DNA of 64,000 bases from Streptomyces sp. NBC_01476 (GTDB lineage Bacteria; Actinomycetota; Actinomycetes; Streptomycetales; Streptomycetaceae): positions 4,225,001-4,289,000 of the forward strand of contig NZ_CP109446.1 in assembly GCF_036227265.1 (NCBI RefSeq), read 5' to 3'. Below the pieces are notes generated by a model. It was not told where the DNA came from. It worked only from the letters and a program-made list of their open reading frames with translations, and did no database searches. The stretch's first letter is position 1. Each line of letters opens with the position of its first letter. Positions 44,992-53,904 of the stretch are shown in pieces. The translations under genes were made by a program, and so were the position numbers.

Positions 44992-46347
44992 ATGTCCCTG
45001 TCCCTGGGCTCACTCGGCCCCTCGGGTCCGGCGCTTCCCCCGGCGCCCGGCGAGGACCTGTCGGTCTGGCCCGCCTCCACCGCCCACGTGCCCGGGGGTG
45101 ACCTCGCGGTCGGCGGGGTGCCGCTGGCCGAGGCCGCCGACCGCTTCGGCACCCCGCTGTACATCCTCGACGAGGACGAGGTGCGGTCCCGCTGCCGTAC
45201 GTACAAGGCGGCCTTCCCGGACGCCGACGTGGTCTACGCGGCCAAGGCGTACCTCTGCCGGGCGGTGGCCCGCTGGGTCCGCGAGGAGGGGCTCGGCCTG
45301 GACGTGGTCTCCGCCGGTGAGCTCGAACTCGCCGTCACCACCGGCTTCCCGCCGGACCGGATCGTGCTGCACGGCAACGCCAAGAGCCCGCAGGACCTGC
45401 GCACCGCGGTCCGGCTCGGCGTGGGCCGGATCGTCATCGACAGCGGTACGGAGATCGCCCGGCTGGCGGCGCTGGTCCCGCCGGGCGACCGGCAGAAGGT
45501 CATGCTGCGGGTGGTGCCCGGCGTGTCGGCCGGCGGCCACGCGGCGGTCCGCACCGGCACCGACGACCAGAAGTTCGGGCTCTCGCTCACCGACGGCTCC
45601 GCCCAGCACGCGGTGGACCGGGTGCTGGGACAGCCCGGGCTCGCGCTCACCGGTCTGCACTGCCACATCGGCTCCCAGGTCACCACCGTAAAGCCGTACG
45701 TCGCCGCGCTCCGGCGGCTGATCGGCCTGATGGCGCGGATCCGGGACCAGCACGGGGTGGTGCTGCCCGAACTCGACCTCGGCGGCGGCCACGCGGTGGC
45801 CTACCGGCCCGGCGAACCCGCGCTCGACATCACGGCCCTGGCCACCCGGATCCGCGCCGAACTCGCCGAGGGGTGCGCCCGCGCGGACCTCCCCGTGCCC
45901 CGGCTGATCCTGGAGCCGGGCCGTGCGGTCATCGGTCCGGCCGGCGTCGCCGTCTACCGCGTGCTCACCGTCAAACGCACCGCGGGCCGTACTCTCGTCG
46001 CCGTCGACGGCGGCATGTCCGACAACCCCCGCCCGGCCCTCTACGGCGTCCGCTACCTGCCCCGCCTCGTCGGCCGCGAACACTCCGCCGCCCGCGCCCT
46101 GGTGGACGTCGTCGGCCGCTACTGCGAGGCCGGCGACGTGCTGGCCGCCGACGTCTCCCTCCCCGACGACGTACGCCCCGGCGACCTCCTCGCCGTTCCC
46201 GTCGCCGGCGCGTACCACCTCTCCATGGCCTCCACCTACAACCTGGTCGGCCGGCCCCCGGTCATAGCCGTCAGCGCTGCCACCGCCCGCCTTCTCGTCC
46301 GCCGCGAGTCGCTGGCGGACATGACCGCGCGGGACGTCGGCGCGTGA
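44992..46347 (+). CDS. lysA: diaminopimelate decarboxylase-like enzyme
   Basis: A 451-residue PLP enzyme of alanine-racemase fold III that decarboxylates meso-diaminopimelate to lysine, or a close substrate. The PLP lysine lies in VYAAKAYLC. Other motifs are HCHIGSQVT, DLGGGHAVAYRPG, LEPGRAVIGPAG (phosphate binding) and VVGRYCEAGDVLA (the Cys-Glu of the second active-site half). The start is ATG 44992, seven bases after AGGAGG. The same frame is open upstream through a SAV_915-like segment, so a longer fusion is possible. Streptomycetes often carry a second lysA, so this may be a paralogue. Confidence 0.88.
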   Translation: MSLSLGSLGPSGPALPPAPGEDLSVWPASTAHVPGGDLAVGGVPLAEAADRFGTPLYILDEDEVRSRCRTYKAAFPDADVVYAAKAYLCRAVARWVREEGLGLDVVSAGELELAVTTGFPPDRIVLHGNAKSPQDLRTAVRLGVGRIVIDSGTEIARLAALVPPGDRQKVMLRVVPGVSAGGHAAVRTGTDDQKFGLSLTDGSAQHAVDRVLGQPGLALTGLHCHIGSQVTTVKPYVAALRRLIGLMARIRDQHGVVLPELDLGGGHAVAYRPGEPALDITALATRIRAELAEGCARADLPVPRLILEPGRAVIGPAGVAVYRVLTVKRTAGRTLVAVDGGMSDNPRPALYGVRYLPRLVGREHSAARALVDVVGRYCEAGDVLAADVSLPDDVRPGDLLAVPVAGAYHLSMASTYNLVGRPPVIAVSAATARLLVRRESLADMTARDVGA

Positions 46348-46447
46348 CTCCTCGTGCCCGTCCCGGCGCCCTCGGCGTGCCGGCGCGGAAGGCCGGCGGC
46401 GAGGAGCCCCGCGACCCGGGAGGCCGCCGGGCTCTAGGCTCCTGGCC

Positions 46448-47461
46448 ATGGCCGACCCCCGTATCCTCACCGTCCGCCCCGAACCCGGCTCGTACGCCTG
46501 GACGTTCGGCGGTGCCGCGCCCATCGCGCGGATCGCGCCCGGCACCGTGCTCGACCTCTTCACCGAGGACTGCTTCGCCGGCCGCGTGCGGTCGGCGGCC
46601 GATCTGGTCTCCGAGGTCTGCGAGTTCCCGTTCCTCAACCCGCAGACCGGCCCCTTCTACGTCGAAGGCGCCGAGACCGGTGACACGATCGCCGTGCACT
46701 TCGTCTCCGTCGAGCCCGCCCGCGACTGGGCCGCCTCCACCACCGTCCCGCTCTTCGGCGCCCTCACCTCCACCCACACCACCGCCACCCTGCAGCCGCC
46801 GCTGCCGGAGGTCGTCTGGATGTGGGAGCTGGACCGGGAGCGGCGGACCTGTGCCTTCACCACCCGCGAGGGCGACCTGCGGCTGGAGCTGCCGATGGAC
46901 CCGATGCACGGCACCGTCGGCGTCGCCCCCGCCAGCCTGGAGGTACGCTCCGCGCTCGTGCCCGACGCGCACGGCGGCAACATGGACACCCCCGAGATGC
47001 GGGCCGGCACCACCTGCTACCTCGGTGTCAACGTCGAAGGCGCCCTGCTCAGCCTCGGCGACGGCCACGCCCGGCAGGGTGAGGGCGAGACCTGCGGGGT
47101 GGCGGTCGAGTGCGCGATGAACACCGTGGTGATCGTGGAGCTGCTCAAGGGCGTCTCCACGCCCTGGCCGCGGATCGAGTCCGACACCCACATCATGTCC
47201 ACCGGTTCGGCCCGCCCGCTGGAGGACGCCTTCCGGATCGCCCAGCTCGACATGGTCCGCTGGCTGGAGCGCGACTACGGCTTCGCGGAGCTGGACGCGT
47301 ACCAGTTCCTCACCCAGGCCGGCGAGTCCCCGCTGGCCAACGTCTGCGACACCAACTACACCGCCGTGTCCAAGCTCCGCAAGGAGTGGCTGCCGCCCGG
47401 CACCCCGCACCGCGACCTGCACCGCGAACTGCGGCAGACAGCGGCACTGCTCGGCCGGTAG
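46448..47461 (+). CDS. acetamidase/formamidase family protein
   Basis: A 337-residue protein of the FmdA/AmdA family, which hydrolyses short amides to ammonia and the acid. Family motifs: GDTIAVHFVSVEPARDWA, MDPMHGTVGVAP, HGGNMDTPEMRAGTTCYLGVNVEGALLSLGDGHARQGEGE (the metal- and substrate-site loop) and ETCGVAVECAMNTVVIV. The start is ATG 46448. It is soluble with no signal peptide. It follows lysA by 100 bases on the same strand but shows no obvious coupling. The true amide substrate is unknown. Confidence 0.92.
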   Translation: MADPRILTVRPEPGSYAWTFGGAAPIARIAPGTVLDLFTEDCFAGRVRSAADLVSEVCEFPFLNPQTGPFYVEGAETGDTIAVHFVSVEPARDWAASTTVPLFGALTSTHTTATLQPPLPEVVWMWELDRERRTCAFTTREGDLRLELPMDPMHGTVGVAPASLEVRSALVPDAHGGNMDTPEMRAGTTCYLGVNVEGALLSLGDGHARQGEGETCGVAVECAMNTVVIVELLKGVSTPWPRIESDTHIMSTGSARPLEDAFRIAQLDMVRWLERDYGFAELDAYQFLTQAGESPLANVCDTNYTAVSKLRKEWLPPGTPHRDLHRELRQTAALLGR

Positions 47462-47575
47462 GCCCGGGCACGTAGCTTCGGCGGTCGGCCCCGATCTTCG
47501 AGGCTTGCCCCGTGGCGGCTGCAGGGTGTTGCGCAACCCGCGAACGTGGTCCGGGTGCCCCGCGCCGGTTGGGGG

Positions 47576-48823
47576 CTACAGCAGCAACAGGTGGCCGTAG
47601 TCGTTGAGCAGCTCGCGGACCTCGGAAACCTCGTCGTGTTCTCCTAGGCGTTCGAGGACGACGCGAGTCCGCTCGGCCGTGCGGTCACTGGTGAGGTCAC
47701 CGGACAACTCGATAATCCGCCGGGTCTCTTGGGCCGCCTGTTCTGGCTCGTTCGCGTCTGCCAGCGCCTCCGCCAGCCAGGATCGGTACAGGGCGACTTC
47801 GCGTACATGGGTGGCGTCGTACCGGGCGAGTACATCCGACAGCAGAGGGACAGCCCTCAGCGGTCTGCGCAGTTCTGTGAACGCTCGGGCATCCATCACG
47901 TCCAGCTCTTCTGAGGTCACCCAGTACGCCCATGTCGGTGCAGCGGCTCCGTTGTCATCTTCCAGGGCCTCATGTGCTTGTCCAAGCGCCCTGATTGCGG
48001 GTTGTGCTTCGCCTGCCTTTGCATGAGCCCACGCAACGCGGTCGAGGAAAAGTGCGCGGGGTTTCGCCGACGCATCCGGTCCGGCTTCTTCGACGGCCGC
48101 GTGTGCCAGGTCGATGCCTTCACGCTGGCGACCGGTGTTCGTGTGCTGGTAGGCGAGCGAGCCGGCCAGATTCGCCGCCAACGTGCGGTCACCGGCCTTT
48201 CGCGCTGCCGAGATACCCAAACCGTATGCGCGCTCAGCATCAGCGTGGCGTCCCGCGTCGGAGGCGATCCATCCGGAGATCTGGGCGAGTTCGGCGATTT
48301 GGATCAGCAGACTCCGCTCAGTGTCCTCGCTGAACGTGCTCTCTTGGTAGAGACGGACAACTGCGTGCAGCTCGCGGAAAGCGGGTGCGATCAGGTCACC
48401 GCCCGACAGGACGTCATCCGCCAGCCGCAGGGCGTGCGCGCGGGCACTGAGACTGCTGATGTCCTCGGTCCCCAGGCGGCGCCCCCGAAGGGCCCCCCGG
48501 GGGGCCAGGAGTTCGCTCTCCGGCAGTAGCTCGGCGAGGGTCGCGTTGGGGCCGGGCAAGACGCCGTCTGCCTCGTTCCGCGCGTACGCGGCGGCACGTT
48601 CCAACTCGTGCAGCGGGGCGCCAAGGGCTGCGGCCAGGAAGGGGAGCCACAGATCTGGGATGCGTTCGCCGCGTTCCCAGCGTGAGACCTCGTTCCGTGT
48701 GATGGAAGTGATTCCCGCACTGTCGCAGAGCGTAAGAGCCAACTGCCGCTGCGACTTCTTGGTTCGGCGCCGGAGCTGCGCCAGGTAGGCGCCGAACCGT
48801 TGTCGCCGTTCACTTTCGCTCAT
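47576..48823 (-). CDS. XRE-family regulator with TPR-like C-terminus
   Basis: A 415-residue regulator. The helix-turn-helix lies at about residues 10-75 (RFGAYLAQLRRRTKKSQRQLAL, ITRNEVSRWERGERIPDLWLPFLAAALG). From about 110 the protein is a helical solenoid of TPR-like repeats (GRHADAERAYGLGISAARKAGD, GRQREGIDLAHAAVEEAG, GEAQPAIRALGQAHEAL, ANEPEQAAQETRRIIEL). Such proteins can sense peptides or partner proteins. ATG 48823 follows GGAGGGG. It is divergent from the HATPase gene at 49078 and probably controls the lower-G+C genes to the right. Confidence 0.9.
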   Translation of the reverse strand: MSESERRQRFGAYLAQLRRRTKKSQRQLALTLCDSAGITSITRNEVSRWERGERIPDLWLPFLAAALGAPLHELERAAAYARNEADGVLPGPNATLAELLPESELLAPRGALRGRRLGTEDISSLSARAHALRLADDVLSGGDLIAPAFRELHAVVRLYQESTFSEDTERSLLIQIAELAQISGWIASDAGRHADAERAYGLGISAARKAGDRTLAANLAGSLAYQHTNTGRQREGIDLAHAAVEEAGPDASAKPRALFLDRVAWAHAKAGEAQPAIRALGQAHEALEDDNGAAAPTWAYWVTSEELDVMDARAFTELRRPLRAVPLLSDVLARYDATHVREVALYRSWLAEALADANEPEQAAQETRRIIELSGDLTSDRTAERTRVVLERLGEHDEVSEVRELLNDYGHLLLL

Positions 48824-49077
48824 CTCTGGCCCCCTCCCCTCCAAGTGTGGCCTCTCCCTGGCCCCCTGTCTGGTTCCTCACCTGAACGAGTCCGGCGGAT
48901 TCGATGGGAATGACAGAACCCCGCGGCCGGCTCCGATGGCCTGGGGATGGCCCACATGGCGAAAGCAGGCGGACATGCACAGGTTTACCCAGCGAGGGTT
49001 CGGGGGGTTGAGAGCGACCGTGGGGCTCTCGTCTTCGGCCACTTCCCCGCGGCGGCTGCTCTTCGGAGGGAGGCGCT

Positions 49078-49554
49078 GTGAGTTTGAAGCTGCTTACTCC
49101 GGTCTGCGTGCCCGATGAGTCGATCGACCCGGCGGGCTCGGTCGTGGTGAAGAGGTGGCCCCGCAGCCCCGTGTGTGCAGGGCAGGCACGCCGTGATTTG
49201 TGGGGCCATCTGGAGCGCTGGGGCTTAGCGCACTTGGCGGACCGTGCGGGGGTCGTGGTTTCGGAACTTCTCACCAACGCGGTGCAGCACGCGAACGCCC
49301 CTCGGGATCGTCTCGTGGAGACGCGATACGAGCGGGTGCCTGCAGGGGTGCGGATCGAGGTGCATGACGCCGACGAGATCCGACCGGTGGTCGGGGAACC
49401 TTCGGAGACTGGCGAGTCGGGGCGGGGTCTCTGCCTGGTCGACGCATTGACCAACGGACGGTGGGGAAGCAGCGGGCGATCCGGCGTCGGGAAACTGGTC
49501 TGGGCCGTCGTTACGGACGAGGGTGACGGTAAGCAGCCTGAGGGCGGCACATGA
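49078..49554 (+). CDS. RsbW-like ATP-binding protein
   Basis: A 158-residue HATPase_c_2 protein (N-box VVVSELLTNAVQHAN; G-box GESGRGLCLVDALTNGRWG; final strand GKLVWAVV). GTG 49078 has GGAGGGAGG upstream. Divergent from the XRE-TPR regulator and followed by small genes on the same strand. Target unknown; possible anti-sigma-type kinase. The stop at 49552-49554 stays in frame with the micro-protein ORF downstream. Confidence 0.9.
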   Translation: MSLKLLTPVCVPDESIDPAGSVVVKRWPRSPVCAGQARRDLWGHLERWGLAHLADRAGVVVSELLTNAVQHANAPRDRLVETRYERVPAGVRIEVHDADEIRPVVGEPSETGESGRGLCLVDALTNGRWGSSGRSGVGKLVWAVVTDEGDGKQPEGGT

Positions 49555-49611
49555 GGGGGCGGTCACATTGAAGATGACGGTCATCTGGGCTCAGGTCCGC
49601 CTGGGAGTGAG

Positions 49612-49713
49612 GTGAAGTTCTGGGCCAGGGCGGCTCGGTACACCGGTCTGCTGTACGTGGTGCTGCTGGCCCTGGGTTTCGGTCTGCTGGCGTTCCTGCT
49701 GACGCAACTCTGA
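49612..49713 (+). CDS. 33-residue single-helix membrane protein
   Basis: A GTG start at 49612 after GGGAG opens a 33-codon frame. It encodes a basic N-terminus (KFWARAARY) and one strongly hydrophobic helix (TGLLYVVLLALGFGLLAFLL) ending TQL. Basic-then-hydrophobic order suggests an inner-membrane micro-protein. It lies between the HATPase gene and the broken DUF6907 gene, all on the plus strand, so it may be co-transcribed. Confidence 0.6.
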   Translation: MKFWARAARYTGLLYVVLLALGFGLLAFLLTQL

Positions 49714-49724
49714 GAGAAAACATC

Positions 49725-50047
49725 ATGGCGACACCTACGAGCGATCAACGAAGCTGGACGATCAGCACGAGTAGCGGTGTTGAGGCATCCGGCTACCTCC
49801 CCGAGTGGGCTGAGAAGGACCCGACCGACACGGGGGTACCCCTGGAGCGGTTCTCGATCGCGCTTGCCGACATCACCCATCGCGCTCCGTTCGAGGGTTC
49901 AGCATCCTTCGCCTGGACCCGGATGGCCTCGCCGAAGTCGCAGCCAGGCTAAGGGCTCAGGCTGACTATTTGGCACACCAGGTACTTTCTGCGCTGATCG
50001 AGGCTCGCGCCGACTGGCAGAAGAACCGCTCCAGCTTCGTCGGTTGA
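49725..50047 (+). pseudogene. DUF6907 gene broken by an internal deletion and frameshift
   Basis: ATG 49725 begins a DUF6907-type N-terminus (WTISTSSGVEASGYLPEWAEKDPT ... LADITHRAPFEG). The frame then continues out of register and stops at 49952. From about 49898 another frame gives the DUF6907 C-terminus (FSILRLDPDGLAEVAARLRAQADYLAHQVLSALIEARADWQKNR), ending at the TGA at 50045-50047. The middle of the domain, roughly 45-50 codons in intact members, is absent. A deletion not divisible by three explains both facts. The 75-residue product of the first frame could still be made. Confidence 0.75.
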
Positions 50048-50110
50048 CAGGCCCGGGCAGTCGTTCCGGCCGTGTTTCTCCCGGGGCGAGCCGTGAGGAT
50101 CGGCGACTCG

Positions 50111-50227
50111 ATGGCGACAGCGACATGGCCGGAGCGCTCGACGCACGCTGCTTCGGACAGCAACGCAACAGGCTTGTACCGGAGTGCGGGTCATGGCTGG
50201 AAGGATGCCGGATGCGAGTGCCACTAG
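50111..50227 (+). CDS. possible 38-residue ORF
   Basis: ATG 50111 opens a 38-codon frame (MATATWPERSTHAASD to a tail ending GCECH), with GAGGATCGG upstream. It is short, has no known relative, and lies in the 208-bp gap before the nucleotidyltransferase gene. The Cys/His tail is striking but unsupported; it may be chance. Confidence 0.25.
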   Translation: MATATWPERSTHAASDSNATGLYRSAGHGWKDAGCECH

Positions 50228-50255
50228 GCGCCCCGAACACGGAGGAGCACGAGAC

Positions 50256-51005
50256 ATGACTACAGGTTTGGTAACGCAAGCGCTGATTCTTGCGGGTGGC
50301 CAGGCAACACGCATGCGGCCCTACACGGACGATGCACCGAAAGCGATGGTGCCGGTAGCCGGGGCTCCGATCATCGGTTACCAGCTCAGTTGGTTGGCAG
50401 GACACGGGATTAAGTCCGTCACGATCAGCGGCGGGTATAAGCACGAGATGATCAATAACTACGCGGGCGATGGTTCACGGTTCGGTCTGGATATCCACTA
50501 CGCCATCGAGGAAGAACCTCTTGGCCGGGGCGGAGGGCTTAAATTCGGAGCCGGACGGCTGGCTGAACCCGAAGCCCCCTTTTACGTGCTGAACGGAGAC
50601 GTAATCACCAATTTCTCCCTCACCGATCTTTCCGAGTACCACGACAATAACGGTGGGGCGGTCACGGTCGCATTGTCTCCGTACCGCTCGAACTGGGGTG
50701 TCGCCGAACTGGGTGAAGAAAACCGCATCAAAGGATTCGTCCAGTCGCCGAGCCTGCCCTACTGGATCAATGCCGGAATCTACGTATTCGGTCCGGAGGT
50801 TGTACCGATGCTGCCGGACAAGGGAGATCACGAAGAAAGTACCTTTCCGCAGCTGGCCAAGGAGGGGCGCCTGGTCGGCTACCGAATTTCCGGGTATTGG
50901 AAGGGGATCGACACGGTCAAAGACGTGATTTCGGCATCCAAGGAAGTCCGGTTGTCGGGGCGGCTGCTCCCCTCGGAATTCCAGACGACAGACCCCAATA
51001 TCTGA
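50256..51005 (+). CDS. sugar-1-phosphate nucleotidyltransferase
   Basis: A 249-residue protein of the NTP-transferase family (glucose-1-phosphate thymidylyl/guanylyl type), which makes NDP-sugars. The signature is ALILAGGQATRMRPYTDDAPKAMVPVAGAPII at residues about 9-40. The metal/substrate Asp is in VLNGDVITNFS, followed by SNWGVAELGEENRIKGF and the acceptor-side INAGIYVF. ATG 50256 follows GGAGGAG; ATG 50193 is in frame but lacks a ribosome site. Codon use is less GC-biased than in flanking genes, suggesting transfer. Probably an operon with the hydrolase gene 45 bases downstream. Confidence 0.9.
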   Translation: MTTGLVTQALILAGGQATRMRPYTDDAPKAMVPVAGAPIIGYQLSWLAGHGIKSVTISGGYKHEMINNYAGDGSRFGLDIHYAIEEEPLGRGGGLKFGAGRLAEPEAPFYVLNGDVITNFSLTDLSEYHDNNGGAVTVALSPYRSNWGVAELGEENRIKGFVQSPSLPYWINAGIYVFGPEVVPMLPDKGDHEESTFPQLAKEGRLVGYRISGYWKGIDTVKDVISASKEVRLSGRLLPSEFQTTDPNI

Positions 51006-51050
51006 TCGAGGGGCCGGCGTTGGCCCACTGAGTCGAAGGGAAGCGGTACA

Positions 51051-51854
51051 GTGATCAATGCGAATGAGGTAGTAGGAGACCGCCGTCACATACTGTTCGT
51101 TACGTTCGACTCATTGCGCTACGACGTAGCACGGTCAACGCTTCACGCCGGAATGACTCCGAATCTGGAGAATATTTTACCTGATGGGCTGTGGGAGGAA
51201 CGGCGGACGCAGGGATCATTCACGTATCCTGCTCACACGGCGTTTTTCTCCGGCTTCCTTCCCGTCCCCTCTGGACCGGAGCGTCCCAAAAGACTGTTTG
51301 CATGTCATGCGATGCGCGGGACGACCATTGGCGACCGGACGTATGTATTCGATGCCTCGGACATCGTTACCGGATTTTCCGGGATCGGTTACCGTACTGT
51401 TTGCATTGGTGGGGTGGGATTCTTCTCAAGCCAGACGAAATTAGGGCGCGTGCTGCCCGGTTTGTTTCAGGAAAGCTACTGGAATCCGGATACCGGAACA
51501 GACTGTCCCGAATCTACACGCAATCAGGTGGACATATCCTTGAAAGTGCTGGAGAGCCAACGGAGTGAGAAACCTCTCTTTCTGTTTCTCAACATCTCAG
51601 CCACGCACACACCCCACCATGTTTATCTGCCGGGTTCTTCGGTGGACTCCTGGGAAAGTCAGTGTGCGGCGCTGTCCTATGCGGATGGGCAGTTAGGGCG
51701 ATTGTTCGAGGCTATGCCGAGTCTCGGCTCGTGGCTCGTGCTCATGTGCGCTGATCATGGTGAGGCATTCGGAGAAGATGGGCACAGCGGGCACGGTATT
51801 GCCCACCCCGCCGTGTGGAGCGTTCCGTACGCGGAGTCCCTGGTGCCCTGCTGA
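51051..51854 (+). CDS. alkaline-phosphatase-fold hydrolase (STM4013/SEN3800-like)
   Basis: A 267-residue protein of the sulfatase/alkaline-phosphatase superfamily. Metal-site motifs are LFVTFDSLRYDVA (first Asp pair), GSFTYPAHTAFFSGFLP (nucleophile region Thr/Ser) and LMCADHGEAFGEDGHSGHG (Asp/His ligands). The overall pattern (VGGVGFF, LPGLFQESYW, FLFLNISATHTPHHVYLPGS, ending VWSVPYAE) matches what I know as the STM4013/SEN3800 family, usually found with STM4011/4012 radical-SAM genes. Those partners are not here. GTG 51051 follows GAAGGGAAGC. Lower G+C than neighbours. Substrate unknown. Confidence 0.75.
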   Translation: MINANEVVGDRRHILFVTFDSLRYDVARSTLHAGMTPNLENILPDGLWEERRTQGSFTYPAHTAFFSGFLPVPSGPERPKRLFACHAMRGTTIGDRTYVFDASDIVTGFSGIGYRTVCIGGVGFFSSQTKLGRVLPGLFQESYWNPDTGTDCPESTRNQVDISLKVLESQRSEKPLFLFLNISATHTPHHVYLPGSSVDSWESQCAALSYADGQLGRLFEAMPSLGSWLVLMCADHGEAFGEDGHSGHGIAHPAVWSVPYAESLVPC

Positions 51855-51878
51855 CCGTCTGACCTCGTCAACGGCATC

Positions 51879-51908
51879 GGCCGTCCGCCCATCCCCAGGC
51901 GGACGGCC
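51879..51908 (+). terminator. hairpin closing the hydrolase operon
   Basis: GGCCGTCCGCC (51879-51889) pairs perfectly with GGCGGACGGCC (51898-51908) over an 8-base loop, 25 bases after the hydrolase stop. No T-tract. It also marks the right edge of the lower-G+C island. Confidence 0.75.
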
Positions 51909-51959
51909 GGTAGGACCGGGCACGTGGGCCGGGGGGAGCGGGCACGTAGCATCGGGGCC

Positions 51960-52943
<984 letters not shown>

Positions 52944-53102
52944 CCGGGCCCCGGCCCGGCGGGGGGCTGCGCCGCTGGTGGCCCGGGTCCCGCCGGGCGC
53001 CCGCCGCCCCCCGCCGATGGTCCGGCCGATGGCCCGGCCGATGGCCCGGATTCCGCCCGGTGGGGGCTGCTGTTCCGGGCCGCACGCGCAGGCTCTACGG
53101 TC

Positions 53103-53561
53103 GTGCGCGTGACGACCTTCACCGATGACCACGCCGAGTTCCCCGGCGCCACTGGCCCGTACGCCACCACCGAAGCCGACGCGCATGCCGTCGGCCGGGT
53201 CCGTACCGAGTACGCCCCGGCTCACGACGGCGACCCCGACCCGGGCGAAATCGTCTGGACCTGGGTGCCGTTCGAGGAGAACGACGGCCGCGGCAAGGAC
53301 CGCCCCGTGCTGGTGGTGGCCCGGGAGACCGGCGGCACCCTGCTCGCGGTCCAGCTCTCCAGCAAGCGCCACGACCACGATCGCGAGTGGGTGCCGATAG
53401 GCGCCGGCCCGTGGGACCGCGCCGGCCGCGACTCCTGGGTGGCGGTGGACCGCATCATGCGCTTGTACGAACAGGGCATGCGGCGCGAGGCCTGCGCGCT
53501 GGACCGCGGCCGCTTCAACCTGGTGGTGAACCGGCTCAAGGAGCTCTACGGCTGGCACTGA
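53103..53561 (+). CDS. PemK/MazF-like protein without a visible antitoxin
   Basis: A 152-residue protein. Residues about 30-150 fit the MazF/PemK/Kid barrel (EYAPAHDGDPDPGEIVWTWVPFEENDGRGKDRPVLVVARETGG ... WVAVDRIMRLYEQGMRR ... LVVNRLKELYGWH). The R-P-V-L-V-V strand with a preceding D/G loop is characteristic. MazF proteins are ribonucleases, but this actinomycete group has an N-terminal extension and is usually encoded alone. No small antitoxin gene is found on either side. GTG 53103 is used; GTG 53109 is equally possible. Confidence 0.82.
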   Translation: MRVTTFTDDHAEFPGATGPYATTEADAHAVGRVRTEYAPAHDGDPDPGEIVWTWVPFEENDGRGKDRPVLVVARETGGTLLAVQLSSKRHDHDREWVPIGAGPWDRAGRDSWVAVDRIMRLYEQGMRREACALDRGRFNLVVNRLKELYGWH

Positions 53562-53634
53562 GCGGCCCCACCCCGAAGGGGGCTGCCCGGGGAGCAGGGC
53601 GGGACGCGCTCACGGACCGGCACGGCCCAGGGGC

Positions 53635-53904
53635 TCAGCCCTTGGGCCAGTCGCCGGTGAGGCGCCGGACACCGCTCGCACCGGCCCGGTTGACGACGCC
53701 CTTGACCACGGCGAAGATCGCGCCGTGCAGGGCGGCGGCGGCCAGCGCCTCGCCCCACCCGCGGTCCTCGTCCAGCATGTCGGGGGCGTCGTCGTCGTGC
53801 GCGACCAGCTTCCAGACCTGGGAGAAGACCGCGCCGGCCAGCATGCCGCCGGCAATACCGACCAGCAGGCCGACCGGCTTGTAAGCGACGGTGACGGCTT
53901 TCAT
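53635..53904 (-). CDS. DUF4235 small membrane protein
   Basis: An 89-residue protein: one helix near the start (YKPVGLLVGIAGGMLAGAVFSQVWKLV, residues about 8-34), an acidic loop (DDDAPDMLDEDRGWGE), then a second helical segment (ALAAAALHGAIFAVVKGVVNRAG). It matches DUF4235. The ATG at 53904 overlaps the stop of the DUF3618 gene. Last gene of a three-gene operon typical of actinomycete envelope proteins. Confidence 0.85.
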   Translation of the reverse strand: MKAVTVAYKPVGLLVGIAGGMLAGAVFSQVWKLVAHDDDAPDMLDEDRGWGEALAAAALHGAIFAVVKGVVNRAGASGVRRLTGDWPKG

